A stretch of DNA of 64,000 nt, taken from NCBI RefSeq assembly GCF_014698505.1, contig NZ_JACJTD010000007.1, forward strand, positions 145,766-209,765, written 5' to 3'. The position numbers and the translations under genes were made by a program. The stretch is from Nostoc foliaceum FACHB-393 (GTDB lineage: Bacteria; Cyanobacteriota; Cyanobacteriia; Cyanobacteriales; Nostocaceae). Of the stretch, positions 19,584 through 28,315 are shown one piece after another; the stretch's first letter is position 1; every line of letters starts with the position of its first letter. The notes beneath the pieces were generated by a model. It made no database searches. It was not told the origin of the DNA and saw nothing but the letters and a program-made list of their open reading frames with translations.

Positions 19584-20297
19584 CTAGTAGCGGGATGGTG
19601 GTACTAAATTCAAGTTAGAATTCAGTGTAAGCCTCAAATCCTGTGCAGGCCTGAGAACAAAAACATTTGCTTCTTTTTTCCGCAACAGCACACTTGCTCC
19701 TGCACCCGCAGCCCCACCAATAACAGGTTTTAAATCATCAATTCTGCGGTTACCAGTAACTAGTGAACCTAAAAGACCAGCACCCGCACCGATAGCTGCA
19801 TCAGTTAAAACCTGACCTGTGCTGGGCCCCTGTGAAACTTTTTGAGTTGTGGTGTATGTCCGAGAAGTTGCATTAATGGATTGACGCCGACCATTAGAAA
19901 ATTCTAATTCTTGAGCTACAAACCGCACACCTTTTCCTTTATTATCATCTGTATCTCTTGAATAACTATCTAGGTCAACAGATTCTAGTCGTCCATTTAC
20001 TTTAGTACCGGCGGGAATCAAGACATTTCTATTCCTGTCGATAATGTCATTCGCTATTCTCAGCGTTAAAGATTGACTTTCCCCAGGAGCAATAGTAATT
20101 GTCTCTTTATCATAGGTAACAGGAAAAGCAACCCCAGAAGGAATGGTAACGTTTCCATATTGCCCAGTTCTGTCTTGCCCAATTCTGTATTGTGCATTAG
20201 CAGGAGCTAAAGTTAACAGTGGGGCAGTGACGCTTGCGGTAACGGCTATTGCCATGAGTGCAGCAGTTCCAGATTTCCATTGATGTAGGCGAGTCAT
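19584..20297 (-). CDS. Secreted TrbI-like protein, paralogue of the SLH protein
   Basis: A 237-residue protein with a signal peptide very like its neighbour's (WKSGTAALMAIAVTASVTAP... ending ANAQ, about residues 1-36) and the same C-terminal module (VTIPSGVAFPVTYDKETITI...NVLIPAGTKVNGRLES, then a Gly/Ala-rich segment AAIGAGAGLLGSLVTGNRR). It lacks the SLH repeats. The two genes are tandem on the minus strand, so a duplication with gain or loss of the wall-binding part is likely. Function unknown. Confidence 0.8.
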   Translation of the reverse strand: MTRLHQWKSGTAALMAIAVTASVTAPLLTLAPANAQYRIGQDRTGQYGNVTIPSGVAFPVTYDKETITIAPGESQSLTLRIANDIIDRNRNVLIPAGTKVNGRLESVDLDSYSRDTDDNKGKGVRFVAQELEFSNGRRQSINATSRTYTTTQKVSQGPSTGQVLTDAAIGAGAGLLGSLVTGNRRIDDLKPVIGGAAGAGASVLLRKKEANVFVLRPAQDLRLTLNSNLNLVPPSRY

Positions 20298-20812
20298 AAG
20301 TGGGTAAACCTTTGTGTATGTTATGTATCTAATGACGTGGATTCACTGAGTTTGTTTCTGAAATTTATAAAACCTGTTTATAGGCGCATTCCAAATATTA
20401 AGGTGCTTATATAACGTGGAGTTTGTGTTGCAGCTACGCCTATCGAAGATATCGCTCCTCAGAATTTGTATCCTGCTAATGTGCGTTACCAAATAGGAAG
20501 TGAGATACTCTCAACATGACGCAAAATAGGTCTAATTGTTTCCTGAGTTGTTTCATTGTTTACGTCCACATATCTACACCACTGAATAGAGGCGAATGGG
20601 CTGACTGCGAACTCTTACTTCCATTCTAGATTTATTTGCTAGGACTTGGGAAAGATTTTCGCTTTCTTTGTCAGTCAGAAGCAAAGCTAGAAACGCTCCG
20701 CCTTTGCTCAGAAGACCTCAGCACGGCTATCCAATAATGAAATGTATCATTAGCTATTTTTCTTTTCATAAGTTAATATTTCGGATAATTCTAATAGTTT
20801 TCGGCATATGCT
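20298..20812. other. Gene-free region
   Basis: No supported gene. A short plus-strand open frame near 20668-20850 has no family likeness and runs into the TPR gene's 3' end. The region probably contains the promoter of the minus-strand gene at 20297. Confidence 0.55.
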
Positions 20813-23026
20813 TTATAACTTTGACAAAATCTCTGGCAATAATTGACTAGGAACTTTAGATAAAGCCAAATTTTGTCCTTGTATCCCTAATTCATCATGA
20901 AAAGCACGAATAGTTTTTACCACATAAGTGAAAGTTGTTTGATAAGCCTCTGGTTGTTTGCTCAATCCGTTTAAGGCTTGCAAATGGTTATCTAATGCTA
21001 CTTCTAGGTGTTGAGAACGTGTTGCTTTGTCACCATTAAACGACTTATCTATTACTAGCTGGTAATGTGCTAGTCCCAGGTTATTATAAGAGGCAAGCAA
21101 ATCAAAACTTAAAGCAGTACCGCTAAGTGAGTGAGCCAAAGCTATAGCTTCTTCATAAGCACTGATGCATAGTTGCAGATACTTTTGCCGTGCTTCTTTA
21201 GTTGTCTGAGATAGGTTTGCGAGATGCCAGTAGGCAGTACCCAGATTATTTTGTGTAGCGGCACAGGCACTGGGAACATTAGCTGGAGTGCGATACTTAA
21301 GAGCTTCGCTGTAGACATCTATAGCTAACTGGAGATTTTGGGCAGGTTGTTCGTATTGTGCCAGATTCCAATAGGCAGTGCCGATGTTGTTTTGAATCAT
21401 GCCATATTTGAGCGGTTCCTGTTTGGGGTTGTAGTGGACAAGTGCTTCGTTGTAAGCTGCGATCGCTTTCTTTAAATGCACAATTGGTTGATTATATTGC
21501 CCTAGATGCCAGTAAGCAGTACCTAAATTGTTCTGGCAAGCCGCATACTTTAATGAGTCCATATCGGCTGTACGGTAGCTGAGTGCTTGACTGTAAGCTA
21601 AGATTGCTTGCTGCCAATTTTCAGATGGGTGAGAAAAACGAGCCAAATCACCATAAGCCGTCCCCAAGTTATTTTGTACACGAGCGTAAGTTTCTGGATG
21701 TTTCTGGGGCAAGATCATCTTTAACGCCAACTGATAAAATTCTATTGCCTGCTCTATATAAGTTTGTCCTTCCTCAGAATTGGGTGGTGTGCGGTATAGC
21801 ATCCAGTAGAGTGTACCCAAATCATTCAAGATATCTGGGAGTTGCGGTGAGGTTTCGTCATAGCTAATTGCCTCCTGATAGGCAATAATTGCCACCATCA
21901 GATTTTCTAGAGTTGACTCTCCTTGCTCAATGCGAAGTCGGTATAAGGTACCCAAGCGATGATAAGCTTCTGCCAGTATCTCCCCTGAAACTTGCTTTTC
22001 GTGTAATTCTTCAATATCCAACAAAATCTGCTGGGGTTGTAAGAAATTCTCTGTATCTTCAGCAATGTTTGTATTGATTGTTGCTATTACTAGCTCCGTT
22101 AACTCATTACTAATATGAGATAAAGACGACAGCGATTGATTATTACTCCTACTCGCATATCTAGTAGTAGATTCCTGCTGTTGTGGCGCAGCCTTCAATA
22201 AATCCGCTGTTGACGGCGAAACTTCTTGGGTTTTATGTACGCCATTCCCTTGTGTTTCTGACGGAAAATCGGAATTATTCTGAAAATTTAACTCGGTTGC
22301 TGCGGTTCTGAGTTCTGCTTGGTGAGCTGATTCATCTAAAATCGACTGCTCAAGATTCCCTAAATCCAAGCTTCTAGAACTAGAAAAACGTTCTGGATAA
22401 CCCGAATTCTGAGTTGCTGGCGTGGGTTCTCCAGCAAAAACAAATACGCCAGTCCGACAACGCCAAAACTGTGGCGCGGATTGCTTGATAGCAGATAACC
22501 AAGGACGCGGTATCCACAACAGCAAGTTAGATTCTAGGAATCGGCTGGATTCTTGTGTAGAAAAATATTGTTCGCTTAAGCGGAGATAGTGCAAAAATAA
22601 CCGTTGTGTAGCGACTGGTTGCTTGGTGAGATGCTCCACGCCGACAATCTGAAATGCTGGTACTGGAAAAGGTCTTCCAGGGGTATCTTTTGATGCCCCA
22701 ACAATTGGCGGTGGATAATTGGCCAACCATTGATTTATCTGAACTATGGGATTAGGATCGTTTAAATTTAAACGCAACGTAACTAATCGCGGATAAGCTG
22801 GAGTGCTATTCTCCGGGGCATTTGATGGCTGATATAGCACTTGTCCAATAGGATAAGCCAATGTAGAGTGTAAACGGGCGGCTACTTGATTTCTTAAGTG
22901 TAAATCATCACATACTGCTAAAAAAAGTTGTCGTCGTAAACCAAGACTTAGGGCAAGTTTCAGGCGATGGTATACTTGCCGATTCCAACTAGAATTATCG
23001 TTGTGTGCAGTATCATTCACGCTCAT
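20813..23026 (-). CDS. TPR repeat protein with N-terminal ATPase-like region
   Basis: The 737-residue protein has an N-terminal part (about residues 1-200) resembling the region by which cyanobacterial TPR proteins handle short ATP-like domains (LFLAVCDDLHLRNQVAARL), a low-complexity linker (about 205-310) and about eight tetratricopeptide repeats (about 340-700) of the form NNLGTAYWHLAQYxQPxxxLxxAIxxYxEAL. TPR arrays bind partner proteins. No catalytic motif is certain. It is monocistronic and followed by a long spacer. Confidence 0.85.
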   Translation of the reverse strand: MSVNDTAHNDNSSWNRQVYHRLKLALSLGLRRQLFLAVCDDLHLRNQVAARLHSTLAYPIGQVLYQPSNAPENSTPAYPRLVTLRLNLNDPNPIVQINQWLANYPPPIVGASKDTPGRPFPVPAFQIVGVEHLTKQPVATQRLFLHYLRLSEQYFSTQESSRFLESNLLLWIPRPWLSAIKQSAPQFWRCRTGVFVFAGEPTPATQNSGYPERFSSSRSLDLGNLEQSILDESAHQAELRTAATELNFQNNSDFPSETQGNGVHKTQEVSPSTADLLKAAPQQQESTTRYASRSNNQSLSSLSHISNELTELVIATINTNIAEDTENFLQPQQILLDIEELHEKQVSGEILAEAYHRLGTLYRLRIEQGESTLENLMVAIIAYQEAISYDETSPQLPDILNDLGTLYWMLYRTPPNSEEGQTYIEQAIEFYQLALKMILPQKHPETYARVQNNLGTAYGDLARFSHPSENWQQAILAYSQALSYRTADMDSLKYAACQNNLGTAYWHLGQYNQPIVHLKKAIAAYNEALVHYNPKQEPLKYGMIQNNIGTAYWNLAQYEQPAQNLQLAIDVYSEALKYRTPANVPSACAATQNNLGTAYWHLANLSQTTKEARQKYLQLCISAYEEAIALAHSLSGTALSFDLLASYNNLGLAHYQLVIDKSFNGDKATRSQHLEVALDNHLQALNGLSKQPEAYQTTFTYVVKTIRAFHDELGIQGQNLALSKVPSQLLPEILSKL

Positions 23027-23211
23027 GGCGGCTAAAGAGCCAAAAAACAGTACATATCAGCTTTCTGGGCGCATCCAAGTGGACTAATCTCATAATGGAA
23101 ATGATTTTTAAGCTAAGTTGTGATGCTCAGTATAAATCGAGCTTTTCAGGTATAGTAGAATAAAATAGTATATAATTATACTTCTCATTGTTAACTCAAT
23201 TTTAACAAAAA

Positions 23212-23246
23212 ATAAAAAAGCAGGTCCCTCTTAAAATCGGAACCTG
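23212..23246 (-). terminator. Rho-independent terminator of psb34
   Basis: Read on the minus strand, an 8-bp stem with one wobble (CAGGTTCC / GGGACCTG) is followed by CTTTTTTATTTTTTG. It lies 44 bases after the psb34 stop. Confidence 0.8.
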
Positions 23247-23289
23247 AAAAACTATAAAGAAGATGAAATTTTATTAAAGTCTTTTATGA

Positions 23290-23469
23290 TCAACTGCTGT
23301 GAGAAACAAAGAAGGCGACTAAAATCAAACCGCCAACCAAAACTGTAGCGGCGATTCCTAGGAAGAGATAAGTTCGCTTTTGCCCTTCCGTGGGAGGTTC
23401 TGCTTGATAAATCTTTGGTTCGCGGGCAAAATTATTCAGAAGACCGCCTTCTTCGTTTGTATAGGGCAT
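23290..23469 (-). CDS. psb34: Photosystem II assembly protein Psb34
   Basis: A 59-residue protein read directly from the sequence: it begins MPYTNEEGGLLNNFAREPKI, then YQAEPPTEGQKRTY, and has one membrane helix (about residues 34-55, LFLGIAATVLVGGLILVAFF). The LNNFAxEPKxY motif near the N-terminus is shared with HliA/HliB and is linked to binding at CP47 during photosystem II maturation, which is the assigned place of Psb34 (Synechocystis Ssl1498). A ribosome site AAAGGAA stands 7 bases before the ATG. It has its own terminator, so it is monocistronic. Confidence 0.9.
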   Translation of the reverse strand: MPYTNEEGGLLNNFAREPKIYQAEPPTEGQKRTYLFLGIAATVLVGGLILVAFFVSHSS

Positions 23470-23626
23470 GAATCAATTCCTTTATCTTTATTCTTCATTT
23501 AATGTTACATAAATGCTAGATCCGCTCTGAAACTGCTAGACAAATCGTTACATTAGGGATGAAATATTGAGTATTGGGGACTGGGTATTGGGTATAAAAT
23601 ACTTAAAACTCCCTAGCCCCCATTCC

Positions 23627-25645
23627 CTAACTAGTAATCGTCCCAGTTAGAGGTGAACTAGGACTGGCGTAGTCTTTGATAGGCATTCTGCCAGCAAGGT
23701 ATGCTAGACGACCGGCAACTGTTGCTAAATTCATAGCACGAGCCATTGCTCCTGGGTTTGGAGAAAGTGCGATCGCACTATTAATCAACAAGGCATCGGC
23801 TCCCAATTCCATTGCCTGGGCAGCTTCTGAAGGTGAACCAATACCAGCATCTACCACCACTGGCACACCTGCATTTTCGATGATGATTTGGATGTTGGCG
23901 GTTGTTTTTAGCCCTTGTCCAGAACCAATCGGCGATGCTAAAGGCATCACCGTGGCACAGCCTACTTCTTCTAAACGCTTGGCTAACATGGGGTCAGCGT
24001 TAATATAGGGCAATACTGCAAAACCTTCTTTAACTAATTGTTCTGCGGCTTGCAGCGTCCCAATTGGATCTGGAAGTAAATACTTAAGATCAGGTATTAC
24101 TTCTAACTTTACAAAATTATTATCTTCCTGCCCTAACAATTTCGCCATTTCTCGCCCCAAACGCGCCACCCGAATCGCCTCTTCAGCAGTTTGGCAACCT
24201 GCGGTATTGGGTAACATCCAGATTTTCGTCCAATCCAAGGCTTCAGCTAAACCTTCATGTCCTGGAGCCTTGGTTTGTACCCGTCGTACTGCCACGGTGA
24301 CAATTTGGCAATCGCTGGCGGCGATGCTTTGCTGCATTTCCTCAATGCTGCGATACTTACCAGTTCCTGTCATCAATCGGGATTTGAAGGTTTTTCCAGC
24401 AATAATGAGGGGTGAATCTTCAATGGGGAGAGACGCGATTAATCGCGTCTCTACTGGGGAGTGCTGTGGCGATATGGCAGAGCGATGCCCGTTGGAGAAA
24501 TTGGCAGAGTGAGTCAGCATTGGCGTGGAGGTAGATGGCTTGGACTGGAAGCGCGAATAGTGAAAATCAGCAAGTAGAGGGTCAGACTTTTGTTCCAAGA
24601 TTAAATCGGCAATTAATGCAGCTGTTACGGGTGCAAGTAGAATCCCGTTGCGGTAATGACCGGTAGCAAGGGTTAAATTTTGACAGTAGCTAGTGCCAAG
24701 AATGGGCAATTCATCAGGGGTAGCTGGACGAAATCCCCACCAAAACTCTTGGATGGGATAATGCTTTAGTTGGGGATACAGCCGGATGGCAGCTTGTAGT
24801 AACTTTTGAATGCCTTCTGGGGTATTGTCAGGGATGAAGCCAACGTCTTCGCTCGTTGCCCCAATAACGAGGCGATCGCGCCTTGGTACGATGTAAATAT
24901 CCTGCCCAAACAAAACCCGCTTCAAGGGCAATTCCGGCGCAAATTCTGGTATCCGCACACTCAGCATTTGTCCTTTTCTGGGGCGCACGGGTAGTGGTAA
25001 CAATTCATTTGACCAAGCACCTGAAGCTAAAACATAGTGCGCGGCGCTAATCATTCCAGCGTTGGTTTGCACGCCAACCACTTTTCCTTGCTGCTGTAAA
25101 AATGCTTCTACTGTAATACCGTCTTTGAGTTCAACACCAACAGACTCAGCCGCCGTCCACAATACGTGAGCTAGAGCTTTATTATCAACTTGTGCGTCTT
25201 CAGGATACCACCAGCCACCAATTACCTCTGCTCCCAATCCTGGCTGATATTGATGAATTGCCTCTCTGTTTAACCAGTAAGCCGGGGATGAGGGGGATGA
25301 AAAAATTAATTTCTCTCCCCCTGCTCCCCTACCCTCCTGCCCTTCTGCCTCTTCAAAGACGGGTGCAAGGATACCGCAGGGACGGTAGCCAGTATTTAAG
25401 CCGGTCAGTTCTTCTAATTTGCGCGTCCAGTCGGCATATAAAGCACGCGATCGCCAGCATAAGGAGCGCATTGCCTCATTCGGGATGTTTTCTGCATCTG
25501 GTGCTAACATCCCGGCGGCGGCGTGGGTAGCAGCAGCCTGAAAGTCACGACAAAGCACGGTGACACGTGTCCCGCGCAGTTTTAGTTCAATGGCGATCGC
25601 TAAACCAATAACGCCGCCACCAATAATTACAGTCTCACTAGTCAT
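23627..25645 (-). CDS. thiO/thiG: Bifunctional glycine oxidase / thiazole synthase ThiO-ThiG
   Basis: The 672-residue fusion makes the thiazole half of thiamine. The N-terminal part (about residues 1-365) is FAD-dependent ThiO, with [20 protein letters not shown] and the C-terminal [11 protein letters not shown]; it oxidises glycine to iminoglycine. The C-terminal part (about 415-672) is ThiG, with the Schiff-base Lys in [15 protein letters not shown] and the phosphate-binding [30 protein letters not shown]. The linker holds a perfect 24-bp palindrome at DNA level, and ThiO has an in-frame low-complexity insert ([15 protein letters not shown]). The fusion is usual in cyanobacteria. thiE and thiS are about 36 kb away. 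Confidence 0.96.
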   Translation of the reverse strand: MTSETVIIGGGVIGLAIAIELKLRGTRVTVLCRDFQAAATHAAAGMLAPDAENIPNEAMRSLCWRSRALYADWTRKLEELTGLNTGYRPCGILAPVFEEAEGQEGRGAGGEKLIFSSPSSPAYWLNREAIHQYQPGLGAEVIGGWWYPEDAQVDNKALAHVLWTAAESVGVELKDGITVEAFLQQQGKVVGVQTNAGMISAAHYVLASGAWSNELLPLPVRPRKGQMLSVRIPEFAPELPLKRVLFGQDIYIVPRRDRLVIGATSEDVGFIPDNTPEGIQKLLQAAIRLYPQLKHYPIQEFWWGFRPATPDELPILGTSYCQNLTLATGHYRNGILLAPVTAALIADLILEQKSDPLLADFHYSRFQSKPSTSTPMLTHSANFSNGHRSAISPQHSPVETRLIASLPIEDSPLIIAGKTFKSRLMTGTGKYRSIEEMQQSIAASDCQIVTVAVRRVQTKAPGHEGLAEALDWTKIWMLPNTAGCQTAEEAIRVARLGREMAKLLGQEDNNFVKLEVIPDLKYLLPDPIGTLQAAEQLVKEGFAVLPYINADPMLAKRLEEVGCATVMPLASPIGSGQGLKTTANIQIIIENAGVPVVVDAGIGSPSEAAQAMELGADALLINSAIALSPNPGAMARAMNLATVAGRLAYLAGRMPIKDYASPSSPLTGTITS

Positions 25646-25764
25646 TAGTCATTAGTCATTAGTCATTTATCATTAGCCATTTATCATTAGTACATAACTA
25701 ATAACTCATAACTAATAACTCATACCTTATAACTTATAACTCGTAACTAAAGACGGATCTATCG
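25646..25764. repeat. Iterated heptamer-type spacer repeat
   Basis: The sequence consists of runs of cattagt / tcattagtcatt and taactcataac units. Similar blocks appear at about 11440-11480, 17940-17960, 34705-34750, 42655-42730 and 43497-43560, and inside cimA near 27170. Confidence 0.85.
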
Positions 25765-26139
25765 TTACCACAAGGCGCGAATTGGTTCGTTGCCTTGATT
25801 AACATCGGTGGATGGGGTGTCTGTCTCTGAAGTATCTGTATTACTGTCTATTGTACTGTCAGGATTCTGGGCAACGCTGCTCCTGTTGTCAGGTCTTGGG
25901 GCTACAATACCGCGTCTGTTTTCGTTTGTTTCAGTTGTTTCAGTTCCTTCTGTTGCAGTTTCTTCATTCTTGCTGCCAGCACTGCTATTAACATTGATAT
26001 TAGCTGGGAGGACTTGTGATTTCTTGTCACTGGGATTGTTGGCGCTTTGTACGCCCATAGGAAAGTTGATGCCCAATAATGTACCAAGCAGAATGGCCAA
26101 ACCTCCAGCCATTAAAATTAAGGGTGTCCATCTACCCAT
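25765..26139 (-). CDS. Hypothetical protein with N-terminal membrane anchor
   Basis: A 124-residue protein with one N-terminal hydrophobic helix (PLILMAGGLAILLGTLLGINF, about residues 5-25) and a low-complexity Ser/Thr/Glu/Asn/Asp-rich tail ending NEPIRALW. This looks like a membrane-anchored disordered protein. It lies 16 bases downstream of the ferredoxin gene on the same strand, so the two may be co-transcribed. Function unknown. Confidence 0.65.
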   Translation of the reverse strand: MGRWTPLILMAGGLAILLGTLLGINFPMGVQSANNPSDKKSQVLPANINVNSSAGSKNEETATEGTETTETNENRRGIVAPRPDNRSSVAQNPDSTIDSNTDTSETDTPSTDVNQGNEPIRALW

Positions 26140-26155
26140 CTTGTCTTACTCCTTT

Positions 26156-26494
26156 TTAACCTTTTGGTGTCCACACTATTCGAGAACCTTGTCCCCAAAA
26201 TCCATCAAACTTTGTCACTTTCACATCGCCTAAAACCAGAGTTTGACAGGCTAAACGCAAGTCTGTTGTAGGAGAATGGGGAGGAAGCGAACGCCGTGCT
26301 CGATCACGCCAATTCGCTGCTGATACTTCACCTTCTACCTTAACCGCGCAGGTTCCACAACTGCCAATGCCCCGACAGTTTATTACCTTAGCACCGTCAT
26401 TGTAGAGGTCAATACCATTTTGCAACAAAATTTTTCGGAGATTGCTTCCCTGCTCGCACTCAATTGTTTTACCTTGAGCTAGTATTTTAGGCAT
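26156..26494 (-). CDS. 2Fe-2S ferredoxin-like protein
   Basis: The 112-residue protein has a plant-type 2Fe-2S cluster pattern, CRGIGSCGTC (C-x5-C-x2-C) at about residues 40-49 and the fourth Cys in RLACQTLV about 45 residues later, in a beta-grasp fold. It is a small electron carrier, though its partner is not known. The start is put at 26494 (MPKILAQGKTIECEQG); an upstream ATG adds 14 residues of no family likeness. It is divergent from cimA with 75 bases between starts. Confidence 0.88.
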   Translation of the reverse strand: MPKILAQGKTIECEQGSNLRKILLQNGIDLYNDGAKVINCRGIGSCGTCAVKVEGEVSAANWRDRARRSLPPHSPTTDLRLACQTLVLGDVKVTKFDGFWGQGSRIVWTPKG

Positions 26495-26569
26495 TTTTAA
26501 ATTGCCAAACTGGCGTTTTGTTGTATATTGACACATTGCCTCGAAAGTTGTCTCGTCGGTCCCAGTTTT

Positions 26570-28231
26570 ATGACCACAAATTCCTCACCTCAACTTTGGC
26601 TCTATGACACTACATTACGGGATGGCACTCAGCGCGAGGGGCTATCAGTATCGATAGAAGATAAGTTACGCATTGCCCGTAGACTCGATCAACTGGGAAT
26701 TCCCTTCATTGAAGGCGGTTGGCCTGGTGCCAATCCTAAAGATGTACAATTTTTCTGGCAACTCCAAGAAGATCCGCTAAAACAAGCTGAAATTGTGGCT
26801 TTTTGTTCGACTCGACGCCCCAACACCAATGCCGCCACCGAACCGATGCTACAGGATATTTTGGCTGCGGGAACTCGCTGGGTAACGATTTTTGGTAAGT
26901 CTTGGGATTTACATGTCACAACAGGCCTCAAGACGACATTAGAAGAAAATTTGGCGATGATTGGCGACACAATTGAGTACCTCCGTTCTCAAGGGCGTCG
27001 GATTATCTACGATGCCGAACATTGGTTTGATGGTTACAAGCACAATCCAGATTATGCTTTACAGACATTAGATGCTGCGATCGCATCTGGTGCTGAATGG
27101 CTAGTTCTTTGCGATACCAATGGTGGCACTTTACCCCACGAAATTAGCCAAATTGTTCAAGATGTCAGTAGTCATTTGTCATTAGTCATTAGTCAAGAAC
27201 CAATGACCAAGGATAAAGGGCAAAGGACAATTCCTCAAATTGGAATTCATACTCATAACGATTCGGAAATGGCCGTTGCTAACGCAATAGCCGCCGTTAT
27301 GGCAGGGGCAAAGATGGTACAGGGCACAATTAATGGTTACGGTGAACGTTGCGGTAATGCTAACCTCTGTTCGTTAATTCCCAATTTACAACTGAAGGCG
27401 GGTTACAGTTGTATCACAGAAGACCAGCTCACACAACTTACAGAAGCTAGTCGTTTTGTTAGTGAGGTGGTCAACCTCGCGCCAGATGAACATGCTCCTT
27501 TTGTGGGACGTTCGGCTTTTGCCCATAAGGGCGGTATTCATGTATCAGCCGTAGAACGTAATCCCCTAACTTACGAACACATTCAACCGGAACAAGTCGG
27601 AAATCGTCGCCGCATCGTGATTTCTGAACAGTCTGGACTCAGCAATGTTTTAGCCAAAGCCCGCAGTTTTGGGATTGAACTCGATCAGCAAAAGGCAGAG
27701 GCCAGGGAAATTCTCCAGCGCCTCAAAGATTTGGAGAGTGAAGGATTTCAATTTGAAGCAGCAGAGGCAAGTTTTGTACTGTTGATGCACGAAGCTTTGG
27801 GAGGTCGCCAGAAGTTTTTTGAAGTCAAAGGTTTTCAAGTCCACTGTGACTTGATTGAGGGGAAAGAAACTAGCAATGCCTTAGCTACAGTTAAACTCGC
27901 TGTTGACGGGAAAAATATTTTGGAGGCGGCGGAAGGTAACGGCCCCGTGGCAGCTTTGGATGCGGCTTTACGTAAGGCTTTGGTGAATTTTTATCCCCAA
28001 ATAGCAACTTTTGATTTGACAGATTATAAAGTGCGGATTCTCAACGGACATACGGGCACTGCGGCAAAAACTCGTGTGTTGGTAGAATCAGGTAATGGTC
28101 GTCAACGCTGGACGACGGTAGGGGTTTCTACGAATATTTTGGAAGCTTCTTATCAAGCGGTGGTAGAGGGCTTGGAATACGGTTTGTTGTTGCACTCTCA
28201 AGCGGAGGCAGCCGTGAAAGCTTCTAGTTAA
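26570..28231 (+). CDS. cimA: Citramalate synthase
   Basis: The 553-residue enzyme joins acetyl-CoA and pyruvate to citramalate, opening the threonine-independent route to isoleucine. The HMGL-like barrel begins LWLYDTTLRDGTQREGLS (metal-binding Asp/Arg) and includes GIHTHNDSEMAVANAI and NGYGERCGNANL; the C-terminal regulatory LeuA dimer domain covers about residues 415-535. The length is close to the family's usual size. Around residues 200-220 an in-frame insert (SSHLSLVISQEPMTKDKGQR) is encoded by an intergenic-type repeat. The start ATG at 26570 is chosen because MTTNSSPQLWLYDTTLRDG matches the family. Confidence 0.93.
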   Translation: MTTNSSPQLWLYDTTLRDGTQREGLSVSIEDKLRIARRLDQLGIPFIEGGWPGANPKDVQFFWQLQEDPLKQAEIVAFCSTRRPNTNAATEPMLQDILAAGTRWVTIFGKSWDLHVTTGLKTTLEENLAMIGDTIEYLRSQGRRIIYDAEHWFDGYKHNPDYALQTLDAAIASGAEWLVLCDTNGGTLPHEISQIVQDVSSHLSLVISQEPMTKDKGQRTIPQIGIHTHNDSEMAVANAIAAVMAGAKMVQGTINGYGERCGNANLCSLIPNLQLKAGYSCITEDQLTQLTEASRFVSEVVNLAPDEHAPFVGRSAFAHKGGIHVSAVERNPLTYEHIQPEQVGNRRRIVISEQSGLSNVLAKARSFGIELDQQKAEAREILQRLKDLESEGFQFEAAEASFVLLMHEALGGRQKFFEVKGFQVHCDLIEGKETSNALATVKLAVDGKNILEAAEGNGPVAALDAALRKALVNFYPQIATFDLTDYKVRILNGHTGTAAKTRVLVESGNGRQRWTTVGVSTNILEASYQAVVEGLEYGLLLHSQAEAAVKASS

Positions 28232-28241
28232 CCACTACATG

Positions 28242-28260
28242 GTGTAAAGGAATTTTACAC
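28242..28260. repeat. Small hairpin after cimA
   Basis: GTGTAAA (28242-28248) pairs with TTTACAC (28254-28260), 10 bases after the cimA stop. It may act together with the larger palindrome that follows. Confidence 0.5.
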
Positions 28261-28269
28261 TTATCAATG

Positions 28270-28297
28270 AGAATGGGAGGCGATCGCCTCCCATTCT
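28270..28297. terminator. Perfect 28-bp palindrome, probable two-way terminator
   Basis: The 28 bases are a perfect palindrome with arms AGAATGGGAGGCGA / TCGCCTCCCATTCT and a HIP1 octamer at the centre. It lies between the convergent genes cimA and the MscS channel and could stop transcription from both sides, although no clear T-run follows. Confidence 0.65.
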
Positions 28298-28315
28298 TGT
28301 GCAACCTTACTAGTA

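Noticed and set aside
20668..20850. 60-residue open frame before the TPR gene end
   Set aside because: No family likeness; overlaps the 3' end of a real gene on the other strand.
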